Shown one piece after another: positions 1 to 6,403 of a stretch of DNA of 6,919 nt; the stretch's first letter is position 1, and each line of letters begins with the position of its first letter. The stretch comes from Propionibacteriaceae bacterium (GTDB lineage Bacteria; Actinomycetota; Actinomycetes; Propionibacteriales; Propionibacteriaceae), in the NCBI GenBank assembly GCA_020438595.1, contig JAGQUI010000140.1, positions 1-6,919 on the forward strand, written 5' to 3'. Made by a program: the position numbers and the translations under genes. The notes beneath the pieces were generated by a model that searched no databases, was not told the DNA's origin, and saw only the letters and a list, made by a program, of their open reading frames with translations.

Positions 1-50
1 TCGCCGAACTCCGCCACTCCCCCGCGTTCAGCTACACCACGTTCGCCTGA
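1..50 (+). CDS. C-terminal end of a plus-strand gene, unidentified (partial)
   Basis: Reading in the frame that ends at TGA 48-50 gives AELRHSPAFSYTTFA followed by stop, with G/C-rich third positions as in the real genes of this window. If real, it is the last 15 codons of a gene transcribed toward the transaldolase gene, so the two genes converge on the paired repeat at 53-130. The piece is too short to recognise a family, and it could be non-coding. The call rests only on the open frame and codon composition. Confidence 0.3.
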   Translation, partial: AELRHSPAFSYTTFA

Positions 51-52
51 GC

Positions 53-130
53 GGACCGAGTCGGGGACGGTTCCTTACTCGGTCCACCCCACCGCGTGGA
101 CCGAGTAAGGAACCGTCCCCCACTCGGTCC
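53..130. repeat. Inverted pair of 33-bp palindromic repeat units (BIME-like)
   Basis: Two 33-bp units, 53-85 and 98-130, are inverted complements of each other at 32 of 33 positions; the one mismatch pairs 62 with 121. A 12-bp spacer separates them, and its outer bases (86 and 97) also pair. Each unit is itself bounded by an 8-bp inverted repeat, GGACCGAG/CTCGGTCC, around an asymmetric 17-bp core containing AAGGAACCGTCCCC. RNA from either strand could fold into one long hairpin or two small ones. The pair fills the gap between a probable plus-strand gene end and the transaldolase stop, so it could act as a bidirectional terminator or RNA-end protector. No T-run follows on either strand, so a classical intrinsic terminator is not supported. 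The arrangement resembles paired REP units in the BIMEs of enterobacteria; that comparison is inference. Confidence 0.9.
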
Positions 131-136
131 AAGGCG

Positions 137-1225
137 CTATCGGAGCGCGGCCTGGGCGGCCTGCACGGACGCGACGAGCTCGTCCCAGGACTTCGCGAAC
201 TTGTCCACGCCCTCGGTCTCGAGGACGGCGTTCGCGTCGTCCAGGTCGACGCCGGCAGCGCTCGCCTGGTCGAGGACGGCCTGACCCTCCGCGGCGCGCC
301 CCTCGAGCGGGGCGCCGGGCTCGCCGTGGTCGCCGAACGCCCGCAGCGTCTTCTCCGGCATCGTGTTCACCACGCCGGACGCGACCAGGTCGCTCACGTA
401 GAGGGTGTCGGGGTAGGCCGGGTCCTTGGTGCTGGTGGACGCCCACAGCGGGCGCTGCACGTTGGCGCCCTGCGCCGCCAGCCCGGCGAACCGCGTCGAG
501 CCGAACACCTCGGCGTAGGCGGCGAGGGCGACCTTCGCGTTCGCGATCGCGACCTTTCCGCACAGGTCGGGCCGGCCGACCGCGGTCAGCCGCTTGTCCA
601 CCTCCACATCGACCCGGGAGATGAAGAACGACGCCACCGAGTGGATCGTGGCCAGGTCCCGCCCCGCGACGGCGGCCTGCTCGAGACCGGCGAGGTAGGC
701 GTCCATCACCGCGCGGTAACGCTCGACGGAGAAGATCAGGGTCACGTTCACCGAGATGCCGGCCGCGATGCTCGCCGTGATCGCGGGCAGGCCCTCCAGC
801 GTCGCCGGGATCTTGATCAGCACGTTCTCGCGTCCGACCAGCGCGTGCAGTTCGGCGGCCTGCGCGATCGTGGCATCGGTGTCGTGGGCCAGCCCGGGCT
901 CGACCTCGATCGACACCCGGCCGTCGAACCCGCCGGTGGCCGTGTAGGTGTCGCCGAACAGGTCGCACGCGTTGCGCACATCCGTGGCGCACAGGTGCTT
1001 GATCGCCTCGGACGTCGGCACGTCGCCGAGCGCGGCCAGCTGCGGGGTGTAGGCGTCCCCCTCGCCCAGCGCCGCGGCGAAGATCGTCGGGTTGGTGGTG
1101 ACGCCCACCACCGAGTCGTTCTCGATCAGTCCGGCCAGGTTGCCGCTCTCGATCCGCGGCCGGGACAGGTCGTCCAGCCAGATCGAGACGCCGGCGTCGG
1201 CAAGGGCCTTCAGTCGGGTGTTCAT
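137..1225 (-). CDS. tal: Transaldolase
   Basis: This encodes a 362-residue cytosolic transaldolase, which moves the dihydroxyacetone unit between fructose 6-phosphate and erythrose 4-phosphate, giving sedoheptulose 7-phosphate and glyceraldehyde 3-phosphate. Visible family blocks are SIWLDDLSR (14-22) with the conserved Asp pair, TTNPTIF (43-49), SIEVEP (105-110), IKIPAT (137-142) with the Schiff-base Lys138, [10 protein letters not shown] (157-166), SFFISRVD (199-206) and [12 protein letters not shown] (258-269). Length fits the roughly 360-370-residue actinobacterial form. An open frame extends 14 codons further upstream, but ATG 1225 is chosen because a good Shine-Dalgarno sequence sits just before it and the family N-terminus starts there. 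It is the last gene of the operon, separated from the isomerase gene by 91 bp that contain a palindromic repeat. The family assignment is firm; a dedicated role in this operon rather than a general housekeeping role is inferred from context. Confidence 0.96.
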   Translation of the reverse strand: MNTRLKALADAGVSIWLDDLSRPRIESGNLAGLIENDSVVGVTTNPTIFAAALGEGDAYTPQLAALGDVPTSEAIKHLCATDVRNACDLFGDTYTATGGFDGRVSIEVEPGLAHDTDATIAQAAELHALVGRENVLIKIPATLEGLPAITASIAAGISVNVTLIFSVERYRAVMDAYLAGLEQAAVAGRDLATIHSVASFFISRVDVEVDKRLTAVGRPDLCGKVAIANAKVALAAYAEVFGSTRFAGLAAQGANVQRPLWASTSTKDPAYPDTLYVSDLVASGVVNTMPEKTLRAFGDHGEPGAPLEGRAAEGQAVLDQASAAGVDLDDANAVLETEGVDKFAKSWDELVASVQAAQAALR

Positions 1226-1230
1226 ATCCA

Positions 1231-1237
1231 CTCCTTC
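1231..1237 (-). promoter_or_regulatory. Shine-Dalgarno sequence fixing the transaldolase start
   Basis: On the minus strand GAAGGAG lies 5 nt before ATG 1225. It supports this start over the in-frame ATG at 1267, which would put the ribosome-binding site inside the coding region. Confidence 0.75.
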
Positions 1238-1280
1238 GTCCGGTACGCCTCCAGTGTGTGCCGCCACCGAAACCGCACCT

Positions 1281-1313
1281 GGACCAAGTAAGGAACCGTC
1301 CCCGACTTGGTCC
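1281..1313 (+). repeat. Third copy of the 33-bp palindromic repeat, inside the operon
   Basis: The unit runs from GGACCAAG to CTTGGTCC, with the same 17-bp core as the copies at 53-130. It matches the complement of copy 53-85 at 31 of 33 positions. The two differences are at unit positions 6 (G to A) and 28 (C to T), which pair with each other in the 8-bp terminal inverted repeat, so the palindrome is intact. It lies 3 bp after the isomerase stop and upstream of the transaldolase ribosome-binding site, so a transcript of the operon would carry an 8-bp stem with a 17-nt loop between the two genes. I see no flanking target duplication. Confidence 0.9.
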
Positions 1314-1316
1314 GGA

Positions 1317-1808
1317 TCAGTCGCAGCTGCCGACGGACTCCGCGTCCGTGGTGCCGGACGGCTCGTACTCCGCGAACACCGCGACCTTCGGCGCCGACGG
1401 CGAGTCCGGGTCGAACGTGTAGCCGAGCCACTCCTTCGCCAGCCGGCGGGCCAGCTCGATGCCGACCACGCGGGCCCCGAAGGTGAGCACCTGGGCGTTG
1501 TTGGACAACACCAGGCGTTCCACCGAGAAGGAGTCGTGGGCGACGGACGCCCGGATCCCGGGCACCTTGTTGGCCGCCATCGCGACGCCCATGCCCGTCC
1601 CGCAGATCAGCAGCGCGCGGTCGGCGCGGCCCTCGGCCACCTCCCGGGCGCCGGCGACGCCGACGTGGGGGTAGGCGGTGTGCTCGCCCGCGTGGACGCC
1701 GACGTCGATCACCGACTCGACCCGCGGGTCCGCGGCCAGATCGGCCTTGATGATCTCCTTGTACTCCAGGCCGGCATCATCACAGCCGACGGCGATCCGG
1801 AATCCCAT
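1317..1808 (-). CDS. RpiB/LacAB-family sugar-phosphate isomerase (ribose-5-phosphate isomerase B-like, possibly tetrose-specific)
   Basis: This 163-residue cytosolic enzyme belongs to the RpiB/LacA/LacB fold, which interconverts aldose and ketose phosphates. [10 protein letters not shown] (8-17) matches the N-terminal GxDHAG block. LLICGTGMG (66-74) carries the general-base Cys69. [10 protein letters not shown] (78-87) and [14 protein letters not shown] (107-120) are further conserved blocks. Compared with E. coli RpiB as I recall it, three substrate-site features differ: the His of DHAG is Asp11, the ring-opening His (E. coli His99, in QHNDTN) aligns with Ser102, and the C-terminal Arg/His phosphate-binding segment is replaced by a Ser/Pro-rich stretch before KVAVF. 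Similar departures occur in the DerI/EryI branch acting on erythrulose 4-phosphate. The fold is certain; the substrate is not. ATG 1808 has AAGGAG 8 nt upstream. The gene lies 78 bp after the binding-protein gene, with a strong hairpin between. Confidence 0.93.
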   Translation of the reverse strand: MGFRIAVGCDDAGLEYKEIIKADLAADPRVESVIDVGVHAGEHTAYPHVGVAGAREVAEGRADRALLICGTGMGVAMAANKVPGIRASVAHDSFSVERLVLSNNAQVLTFGARVVGIELARRLAKEWLGYTFDPDSPSAPKVAVFAEYEPSGTTDAESVGSCD

Positions 1809-1827
1809 TCGTTCTTCTCCTTCGTAG

Positions 1828-1864
1828 GGCTGCGCGGCGGGGGAGGGGATCCCGCCGCGCAGCC
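1828..1864 (-). terminator. Intergenic hairpin between binding-protein and isomerase genes (attenuator or RNA stabiliser)
   Basis: Arms GGCTGCGCGGCGGG (1828-1841) and its exact complement (1851-1864) form a perfect 14-bp GC-rich stem with a 9-nt loop. It starts 22 nt after the binding-protein stop in the direction of transcription and ends 5 nt before the isomerase Shine-Dalgarno sequence (1817-1823). No U-run follows, so complete termination is unlikely. In binding-protein-dependent operons such hairpins often protect the upstream message and lower downstream expression; that role is inferred here. Confidence 0.7.
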
Positions 1865-1886
1865 GGGTGTGGTGGGGTACCGGCGA

Positions 1887-2876
1887 TCAGCCGACCGGGA
1901 CGAAGTCCTTGAACTGGTCCGCGTTCTCGGTGGTGATCAGCACGCAGTCCAGGGACTGCTTCTCGGTGGCGGCACCGGTCTCGCCGGTCTTCAGGAAGCT
2001 GTCGATCTGGGTGATGGCCAGCTTGGTGGCGTCCACGATCGGCTGCAGCACGGTGGCCACCAGCGAGCCGTCCTTGACCGCGCTCACCGCGTCGCCGGAG
2101 CCGTCGAAGCCGAGCACCGTCACCTTGTCGAGCTTACCGGCGTCCTTCAGCGCGGAGATCGCGCCGAGGGCCATCTCGTCGTTGCCGGAGATCACCCCGG
2201 TGATGTCCGGGTGCGCCTGCAGCATGATCTCCATCTTCTGCTTGCCCTGCGCGCGGTCCCAGTTCGCCGTCTCGGTCTGCACCAGCTCCAGGTCCGGGTA
2301 CTGGTCGATCACCTGGTGGTAGGCGTCCGAGCGCACGTGGGCGTTGTTGTCGGTGGGCTGGCCGAACAGCTCGACGTACTTGCCCTTGCCGCCCATCTGC
2401 TTCACCCAGTACTCGGCGCCGATGGTGGCGCCCTGGGCGTTGTTGGAGACGATCTGGCTCTTGGCGATGCCCTGCTCGGTGATCTCGGCGTTGATCAGGA
2501 ACACCGGGATGCCGGCGTCGGTCGCCTTCTGCACCGCACCCACCGACTCCTTCGCGCCGGCCGGGTCGAGCAGGATCGCGTCCACCTTCTTGGCGATCGC
2601 GCCGTCGATGTACTGCTGCTGCTTGTCAGGGTCGTTCTGGTGGGCGTCGACCGTGGTCTCGTAGCCCAGCTCGGTCGCCTTGGACTGCGCGGCCTCGACC
2701 TCCGCCTTCCAGAACGGGTTGGCGATGTCGACGGTGATGATCGCGATCGTGCCGCCACCGGCGCCGCCGGACGCCGCACCGCCGCTCGAGCTCGCGGTCG
2801 GGCTGGCGCTGCTGCACGCCGACAGGGCAAGGGCGGTCATCCCAGCGATGATCAGTGCGCCCAGTTTCTTGAACAT
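1887..2876 (-). CDS. Sugar ABC transporter substrate-binding lipoprotein (RbsB-like, type I periplasmic-binding fold)
   Basis: This 329-residue extracytoplasmic lipoprotein should capture the substrate outside the membrane and deliver it to the permease. Residues 1-20 are a signal peptide (FKK, then a hydrophobic core) ending in the lipobox LSAC with Cys21. A Ser/Gly/Ala-rich linker runs to about residue 42. The ligand-binding domain follows, with DIANPFWKAEVEAA (50-63) carrying the usual aromatic pair Phe55-Trp56, LLDPAG (102-107), Arg182 in NNAHVR, ISGNDEMALGA (229-239) and GFDGSGDAV (256-264). These belong to the ribose/galactose/polyol-type binding proteins. Ligand identity cannot be read from the sequence. 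ATG 2876 has AAAGGAA 5 nt upstream. The gene follows the permease gene after 42 bp and is the only lipoprotein gene in the locus. Confidence 0.94.
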   Translation of the reverse strand: MFKKLGALIIAGMTALALSACSSASPTASSSGGAASGGAGGGTIAIITVDIANPFWKAEVEAAQSKATELGYETTVDAHQNDPDKQQQYIDGAIAKKVDAILLDPAGAKESVGAVQKATDAGIPVFLINAEITEQGIAKSQIVSNNAQGATIGAEYWVKQMGGKGKYVELFGQPTDNNAHVRSDAYHQVIDQYPDLELVQTETANWDRAQGKQKMEIMLQAHPDITGVISGNDEMALGAISALKDAGKLDKVTVLGFDGSGDAVSAVKDGSLVATVLQPIVDATKLAITQIDSFLKTGETGAATEKQSLDCVLITTENADQFKDFVPVG

Positions 2877-2918
2877 ACGAGTTCCTTTCGTTCACTCGTT
2901 GGAGGCCGGGGTGGCCGC

Positions 2919-4022
2919 TTACTTGGCGGATACCGGGGTCGCCCGGTCCGCGAGGGAGGCCTGGGCCGCGCGCTTCATGGCGGACCGGGCCTGGAGGGAC
3001 TGCTGCATCTGGTCGAGGGCGACGGCGAGGATGATCACGGCGCCCTTGATGATCTGCTGCCAGAAGACCGACAGCCCGATCAGGACCAGTCCGTCGACCA
3101 GGAAGCCGACCAGGAAGGCGCCGATGATGGTGCCGCGCACCGTGCCGCGTCCGCCGGCGAGCGACGCGCCGCCGATCACGACCGCGGCGATCGCGTTCAG
3201 TTCGTAGGACTCACCGGCCCGCGGCGTGGCCGCCGGCAGGTCCGCGGTGAGCAGGAGGCCGACCGCCGCCGCGCAGATGCCCGAGATCACGTAGATCCAG
3301 GTCTCGGTGCGGAGCACCGGGACGCCGGAGAGCTTCGCGGCGCGGGCGTTGCCGCCCATGGCGTAGAGCCAGCGGCCGAACGGGGTGCGGTTGACCAGGA
3401 TCGAGAAGGCGATCGCGAACACGATCATCACCCACACCGGCATCGGGATGCCCAGCGGTGCGCCGGCGAGCGCCTCGATGAACCCGGTGTTGCCGAGGTT
3501 CGGGTTGCCCTTCAGCTCGTCGGTGATCGGGACGCCGTCGGTGCCGAGCAGCGCGATGCCGCGGGCGACGTTGAGCATGCCGAGGGTGGCGATGAACGGG
3601 GCGACCTTCCAGCGGGTGATCACCAGGCCGTTCACCCAGCCGACCAGGGCGCCGACGGCGACGGCGACGATGATGATCACCCAGACCGGGGCGTAGGCGG
3701 TGACGCCGATGCCGGGGATGGTCACGCCGCGCAGCATCAGGCCGGCGACCACGCCGGTCAGGCCGACGGTGGAGCCCACCGACAGGTCGATGCCGCCGTT
3801 CAGGACGACCAGCAGCATGCCGAGCGCCAGCAGCGCGTTCATCGCCACGTGCCGGGTCATCAGGATCAGGCTCTCCGGCGCGAGGAAGTTGGGGCTCAGC
3901 GCGGTGAAGATCGCCATGATCAGCAGCAGGCCGATCAGCGCGCGGCCCTCGACGAGCACGGTGCCCCAGTCGAGCCGGCCGAGCAGCCCGCGGCGGACGG
4001 AGGTGGAGGCTTGGGTGGTCAC
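2919..4022 (-). CDS. Sugar ABC transporter permease (RbsC/XylH family, BPD_transp_2)
   Basis: This 367-residue integral membrane protein forms the transport channel, probably as a homodimer. Hydrophobic segments are visible around 28-45, 60-76, 84-98, 112-135, 195-211, 242-259, 276-290, 297-317 and 324-336. Family landmarks are NGGIDLSVGS (75-84), VAPFIATLGMLN (140-151), the cytoplasmic coupling segment GGNARAAKLSGVPV (223-236) and IAAVVIGGASLAGGRGTVRGT (278-298). The C-terminal tail of about 30 residues is charged and Ala-rich. The start is GTG 4022, which overlaps the ATPase stop as GTGA, with AAGGGAA 6 nt upstream. This overlap indicates translational coupling to the ATPase gene. Substrate is unknown beyond a monosaccharide or polyol. 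Confidence 0.95.
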   Translation of the reverse strand: MTTQASTSVRRGLLGRLDWGTVLVEGRALIGLLLIMAIFTALSPNFLAPESLILMTRHVAMNALLALGMLLVVLNGGIDLSVGSTVGLTGVVAGLMLRGVTIPGIGVTAYAPVWVIIIVAVAVGALVGWVNGLVITRWKVAPFIATLGMLNVARGIALLGTDGVPITDELKGNPNLGNTGFIEALAGAPLGIPMPVWVMIVFAIAFSILVNRTPFGRWLYAMGGNARAAKLSGVPVLRTETWIYVISGICAAAVGLLLTADLPAATPRAGESYELNAIAAVVIGGASLAGGRGTVRGTIIGAFLVGFLVDGLVLIGLSVFWQQIIKGAVIILAVALDQMQQSLQARSAMKRAAQASLADRATPVSAK

Positions 4023-5605
4023 GACGGGTTCCCTTCGGTCTGTGCGGAGTCGTCGACGGCCTCGCCCGAGGCGGCCATGACCTCCTCACGGGTGGCGGTG
4101 CGCGGATCGAACTCGCGGACGATGCGGCCCTTCCGCATGACGATGATCCGGTGGGAGGCGGTCAGCGCCTCGCCCACCTCTGAGGTGACGTACAGCACGG
4201 CCAGGCCCTGCCTGGCCAGCTCGAACAGCAGCGCGAAGATCTCGCCCTTGGCGCCGACGTCGATGCCGCGGGTGGGCTCGTCGAGCAGGATCACGTCCGG
4301 ACGGGTCATCAGCACCCGGCCGATCACGACCTTCTGCTGGTTGCCGCCGGACAGCGAGGTGATCGGCGCCTCCGGGCCGTAGGCCTTCACCCGCACCTGC
4401 TGGATCTTCTCGGCGACCAGTTCGCGTTCGGTGCCGCGGCCGAGCAGGAAGTTCCTGGAGAAGCGGCCGATGCTGGACAGCGACAGGTTGCGTCCGACGC
4501 TGAGGATCTGGACCAGGCCGTCCCGCTGCCGGTCCTCGGGCACCAGGCCGAGCCCGGCGGCGATCCGCTGCCGGACGCCGAGCGGGAGCACGCTGCGTCC
4601 GTTCAGCCGGACCTCGCCGGCCGCGAACTGGTCGCGCCCGGACAGGGCCTCCATCAGCTCGGTGCGCCCGGCGCCCATCAGGCCGTAGAGGCAGACGATC
4701 TCGCCGGCGCGGACCTGGATGGAGACGCCGTCGACGGACAGTTTGCCGCCGCCGTCCGGGCTGGCGACGACCGCGTTCTCGATGTCGAGCACGACGTCGC
4801 CGTAGCTGCGCTCCTGGTCGCGGAAGTCGTAGCCGGCCTCGCGGCCGACCATCTTCGAGACGACCCAGGGCAGGTCGATCTGCCGGGCGTCGGCGGTGGC
4901 GACGAGCTCGCCGTCGCGGAACACCACCGCGTAGTCGGAGATCTCGATGGCCTCTTCGAGGTGGTGGGAGATGTAGATGATCGCGACGCCGCGTGCGGTG
5001 AGGTCGCGGATCACCCGGAACAGCACGTCGACCTCGCTGGCCGACAGGGCGGACGTCGGCTCGTCCATGATCAGGATGCGGGCGTTCGCCTCCAGCGCCC
5101 GGGCGATCTCGACCAGCTGCTGCTGGCCCAGCCGCAGCTTCTCGACGGGGGTGCTGGTGGCGACGTCGAGTTCGAGGCGCTCCAGCAGGGTGCGGGTGAC
5201 CTCGTCCTCGGCGCGGTAGTCGACGGCGCCGGTGGCGTTGAGCAGCTCGCGCCCGACGAAGATGTTGTCGCGCACGCTGAGGTTCGGGAACAGGCTGAGT
5301 TCCTGGTGGATGATCGCGATGCCGCGGGAGAGCGCGTCGGTGGACGACTTCAGGTGCACCGGTTCGCCGTCGAGCACCAGGTGTCCGGCCGTGGGCTGCT
5401 CGATGCCGGCGAGGATCTTCATCAGCGTGGACTTGCCGGCGCCGTTCTCGCCGAACAGGACGGTGACCTTGCCGCGGCGGACCTCGAAGTTGACGCCCTT
5501 GAGCGCCTGGGTCACGCCGTAGGTCTTGACGATGTCGTTGGCGACCAGCACGACCTCGTCGGCCTCGGTGGTCGGGGCGGGCGTCTCGATGGTGGCCGTG
5601 CTCAT
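4019..5605 (-). CDS. Sugar ABC transporter ATP-binding protein, double NBD (RbsA/XylG/MglA family)
   Basis: This 528-residue cytoplasmic protein powers uptake through two fused nucleotide-binding domains. NBD1 has Walker A GENGAGKST (52-60), Q-loop Gln101 in HQELSLF, a signature segment LRLGQQQ (157-163) instead of the usual LSxGQQQ, Walker B ILIMDEPTSAL (177-187) and switch His214. NBD2 has the degenerate Walker A GLMGAGRTE (308-316) with Arg in place of Lys, signature LSGGNQQK (418-425), Walker B ILLDEPTRGIDVGAK (439-453) and Ser475 where NBD1 has its switch His. This asymmetry is normal for the family and means one main hydrolytic site. ATG 5605 overlaps the DUF2291 stop as ATGA. The frame stays open upstream to 6151, but that part is antisense-like shadow of the DUF2291 gene and is excluded. 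Confidence 0.96.
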   Translation of the reverse strand: MSTATIETPAPTTEADEVVLVANDIVKTYGVTQALKGVNFEVRRGKVTVLFGENGAGKSTLMKILAGIEQPTAGHLVLDGEPVHLKSSTDALSRGIAIIHQELSLFPNLSVRDNIFVGRELLNATGAVDYRAEDEVTRTLLERLELDVATSTPVEKLRLGQQQLVEIARALEANARILIMDEPTSALSASEVDVLFRVIRDLTARGVAIIYISHHLEEAIEISDYAVVFRDGELVATADARQIDLPWVVSKMVGREAGYDFRDQERSYGDVVLDIENAVVASPDGGGKLSVDGVSIQVRAGEIVCLYGLMGAGRTELMEALSGRDQFAAGEVRLNGRSVLPLGVRQRIAAGLGLVPEDRQRDGLVQILSVGRNLSLSSIGRFSRNFLLGRGTERELVAEKIQQVRVKAYGPEAPITSLSGGNQQKVVIGRVLMTRPDVILLDEPTRGIDVGAKGEIFALLFELARQGLAVLYVTSEVGEALTASHRIIVMRKGRIVREFDPRTATREEVMAASGEAVDDSAQTEGNPS

Positions 5606-6279
5606 CCGTGCACCTCGATCTGGACGGGCTGGATCAGGATCTGGCCGTCGGGGCCGCCGGTGGCGTAGGCGCCGTAGACGGTGATCTCGGTGCCCTTCAG
5701 CGAGCCGGTGTCGAGCTTCGCCACCACCTCCTGCTGGGCGGTCTCTTTGAACGCGGCGGAGACGCTCTGGTAGGTCGACTGGTCGGTGAAGTCGCCGAAG
5801 TGGATGGTGCCGGTGACGTCGCGGATCGGGGTGCCGTTCATCGTCGTGCTGATCGGGACGCGGATCTTCCAGTCCTTGAGGTCGGGGGTGTCGAGCAGGA
5901 TGAACGACTCGTCGACCGAGGCGACGGTCGCGGTGGCCTTGACCGGGATCGTGTACTTGCCGCTGCCGGAGTCGACGCCGTACTTCTGGCCGGCGGCGTT
6001 CGCGTCCTCGGCGAGCGCGGGGACGAGCTCGGTCACGTCCACGGCGTTGGCGGTGACGTAGGCCTGGATCTCGCCGAACTTCTCCGCAGCGAACTCGGTG
6101 GCGCTGAACGGCTTGGGAGTGAGCTCGTCCACCTGGGCGGCGGTGAGCCACTTCGTGCTGGCGGCCATCGCGACGAGCAGTGCCACGCCGATCGCCGCCG
6201 CGATGATCGCCGGGAGGCGCGAGGAGCGCCCGGCGCGCCGGGCCGGGGCCTCGGTGCTCTTCGTCTCGGTCGTCGACAT
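5602..6279 (-). CDS. DUF2291 family membrane-anchored extracytoplasmic protein
   Basis: This 225-residue protein has a charged Ser/Thr/Arg-rich N-terminus (1-21), one hydrophobic segment (about 23-41) and a roughly 180-residue extracytoplasmic domain. The pattern includes TPKPFSATEFAAEKFGEIQ (54-72), LLDTPDLKDWKIRVPISTTMNGT (128-150), GTIHFGDFTDQSTYQ (157-171) and a C-terminal beta-rich end near ILIQPVQIEV. I recognise it as DUF2291, a family known mainly from sugar ABC operons; its function is not established. Many relatives in Gram-negatives are lipoproteins, but here there is no lipobox Cys, so the segment is likely a signal anchor. It is the first gene of the operon, with AGGGAG 6 nt before ATG 6279, and it ends in an ATGA overlap with the ATPase gene. 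That coupling suggests a fixed ratio to the transporter. The family call is by memory of the pattern, not by a search. Confidence 0.85.
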   Translation of the reverse strand: MSTTETKSTEAPARRAGRSSRLPAIIAAAIGVALLVAMAASTKWLTAAQVDELTPKPFSATEFAAEKFGEIQAYVTANAVDVTELVPALAEDANAAGQKYGVDSGSGKYTIPVKATATVASVDESFILLDTPDLKDWKIRVPISTTMNGTPIRDVTGTIHFGDFTDQSTYQSVSAAFKETAQQEVVAKLDTGSLKGTEITVYGAYATGGPDGQILIQPVQIEVHG

Positions 6280-6361
6280 CTGGCTCTCCCTCTCTGGATG
6301 CCCTCGTCAGGAAGCCGTTCGGTTCCGGATCCGGCTGCGCACCCGGTGGCTTCGATCAGGA

Positions 6362-6390
6362 AGGCTAGACGAGCTGTGAACATTTGTCTA
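6362..6390 (-). promoter_or_regulatory. Predicted sigma70/SigA-type promoter of the transporter operon
   Basis: On the minus strand TAGACA (6390-6385, five of six bases to TTGACA) is followed by exactly 17 bp and then TAGCCT (6367-6362, fitting TAnnnT). The start would be near 6355, leaving a leader of about 75 nt before ATG 6279. The operator candidate covers the -35 box and spacer, which fits repression by the divergent regulator. Confidence 0.55.
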
Positions 6391-6403
6391 GAACGTTTGT
6401 TCA
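6377..6403. promoter_or_regulatory. Candidate operator for the divergent SorC-family regulator
   Basis: TGAACA (6377-6382) and TGTTCA (6398-6403) form an inverted repeat with 15 bp between. The same stretch also reads as two direct 13-bp steps, GAACATTTGTCTA (6378-6390) and GAACGTTTGTTCA (6391-6403), identical at 10 of 13 positions. It is the most A/T-rich part of the window, lies in the only divergent gap, and overlaps the operon promoter. Assignment to the adjacent regulator is inference. Confidence 0.55.

Noticed and set aside
75..992. A 305-codon minus-strand open frame
   Set aside because: It is a shadow frame of the transaldolase gene with Arg/Gly-rich low-complexity translation, and it runs into the palindromic repeat.
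1226..1267. Transaldolase start at ATG 1267
   Set aside because: It adds 14 residues not typical of the family and places GAAGGAG inside the coding region; ATG 1225 follows that site at normal distance.
53..1313. A 1.26-kb transposon with the repeats as terminal inverted repeats carrying the transaldolase gene
   Set aside because: The interval holds only a metabolic gene and no transposase. The repeat units are complete palindromes with a doubled copy at one end, and no target-site duplication is visible.
53..1313. CRISPR array
   Set aside because: Two units are inverted with a 12-bp spacer and the third is more than 1.1 kb away. There are no regular spacers.
1092..4382. A 1096-codon plus-strand open frame
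   Set aside because: It lies antisense to four well-identified minus-strand genes, and its translation is dominated by His, Asp, Arg, Gly and Val repeats typical of high-GC antisense frames. No family motif is present.
4019..6151. ATPase gene starting far upstream to give 710 residues
   Set aside because: The extra N-terminal part is Arg/His-rich and covers the DUF2291 gene in another frame. The ATPase family begins near ATG 5605, which also makes an ATGA overlap.
6311..6345. Hairpin or riboswitch in the operon leader around CCGGATCCGG
   Set aside because: Only a short self-complementary GC box and a 5-bp AGCCG/CGGCT pairing are visible, which is expected by chance at this base composition.
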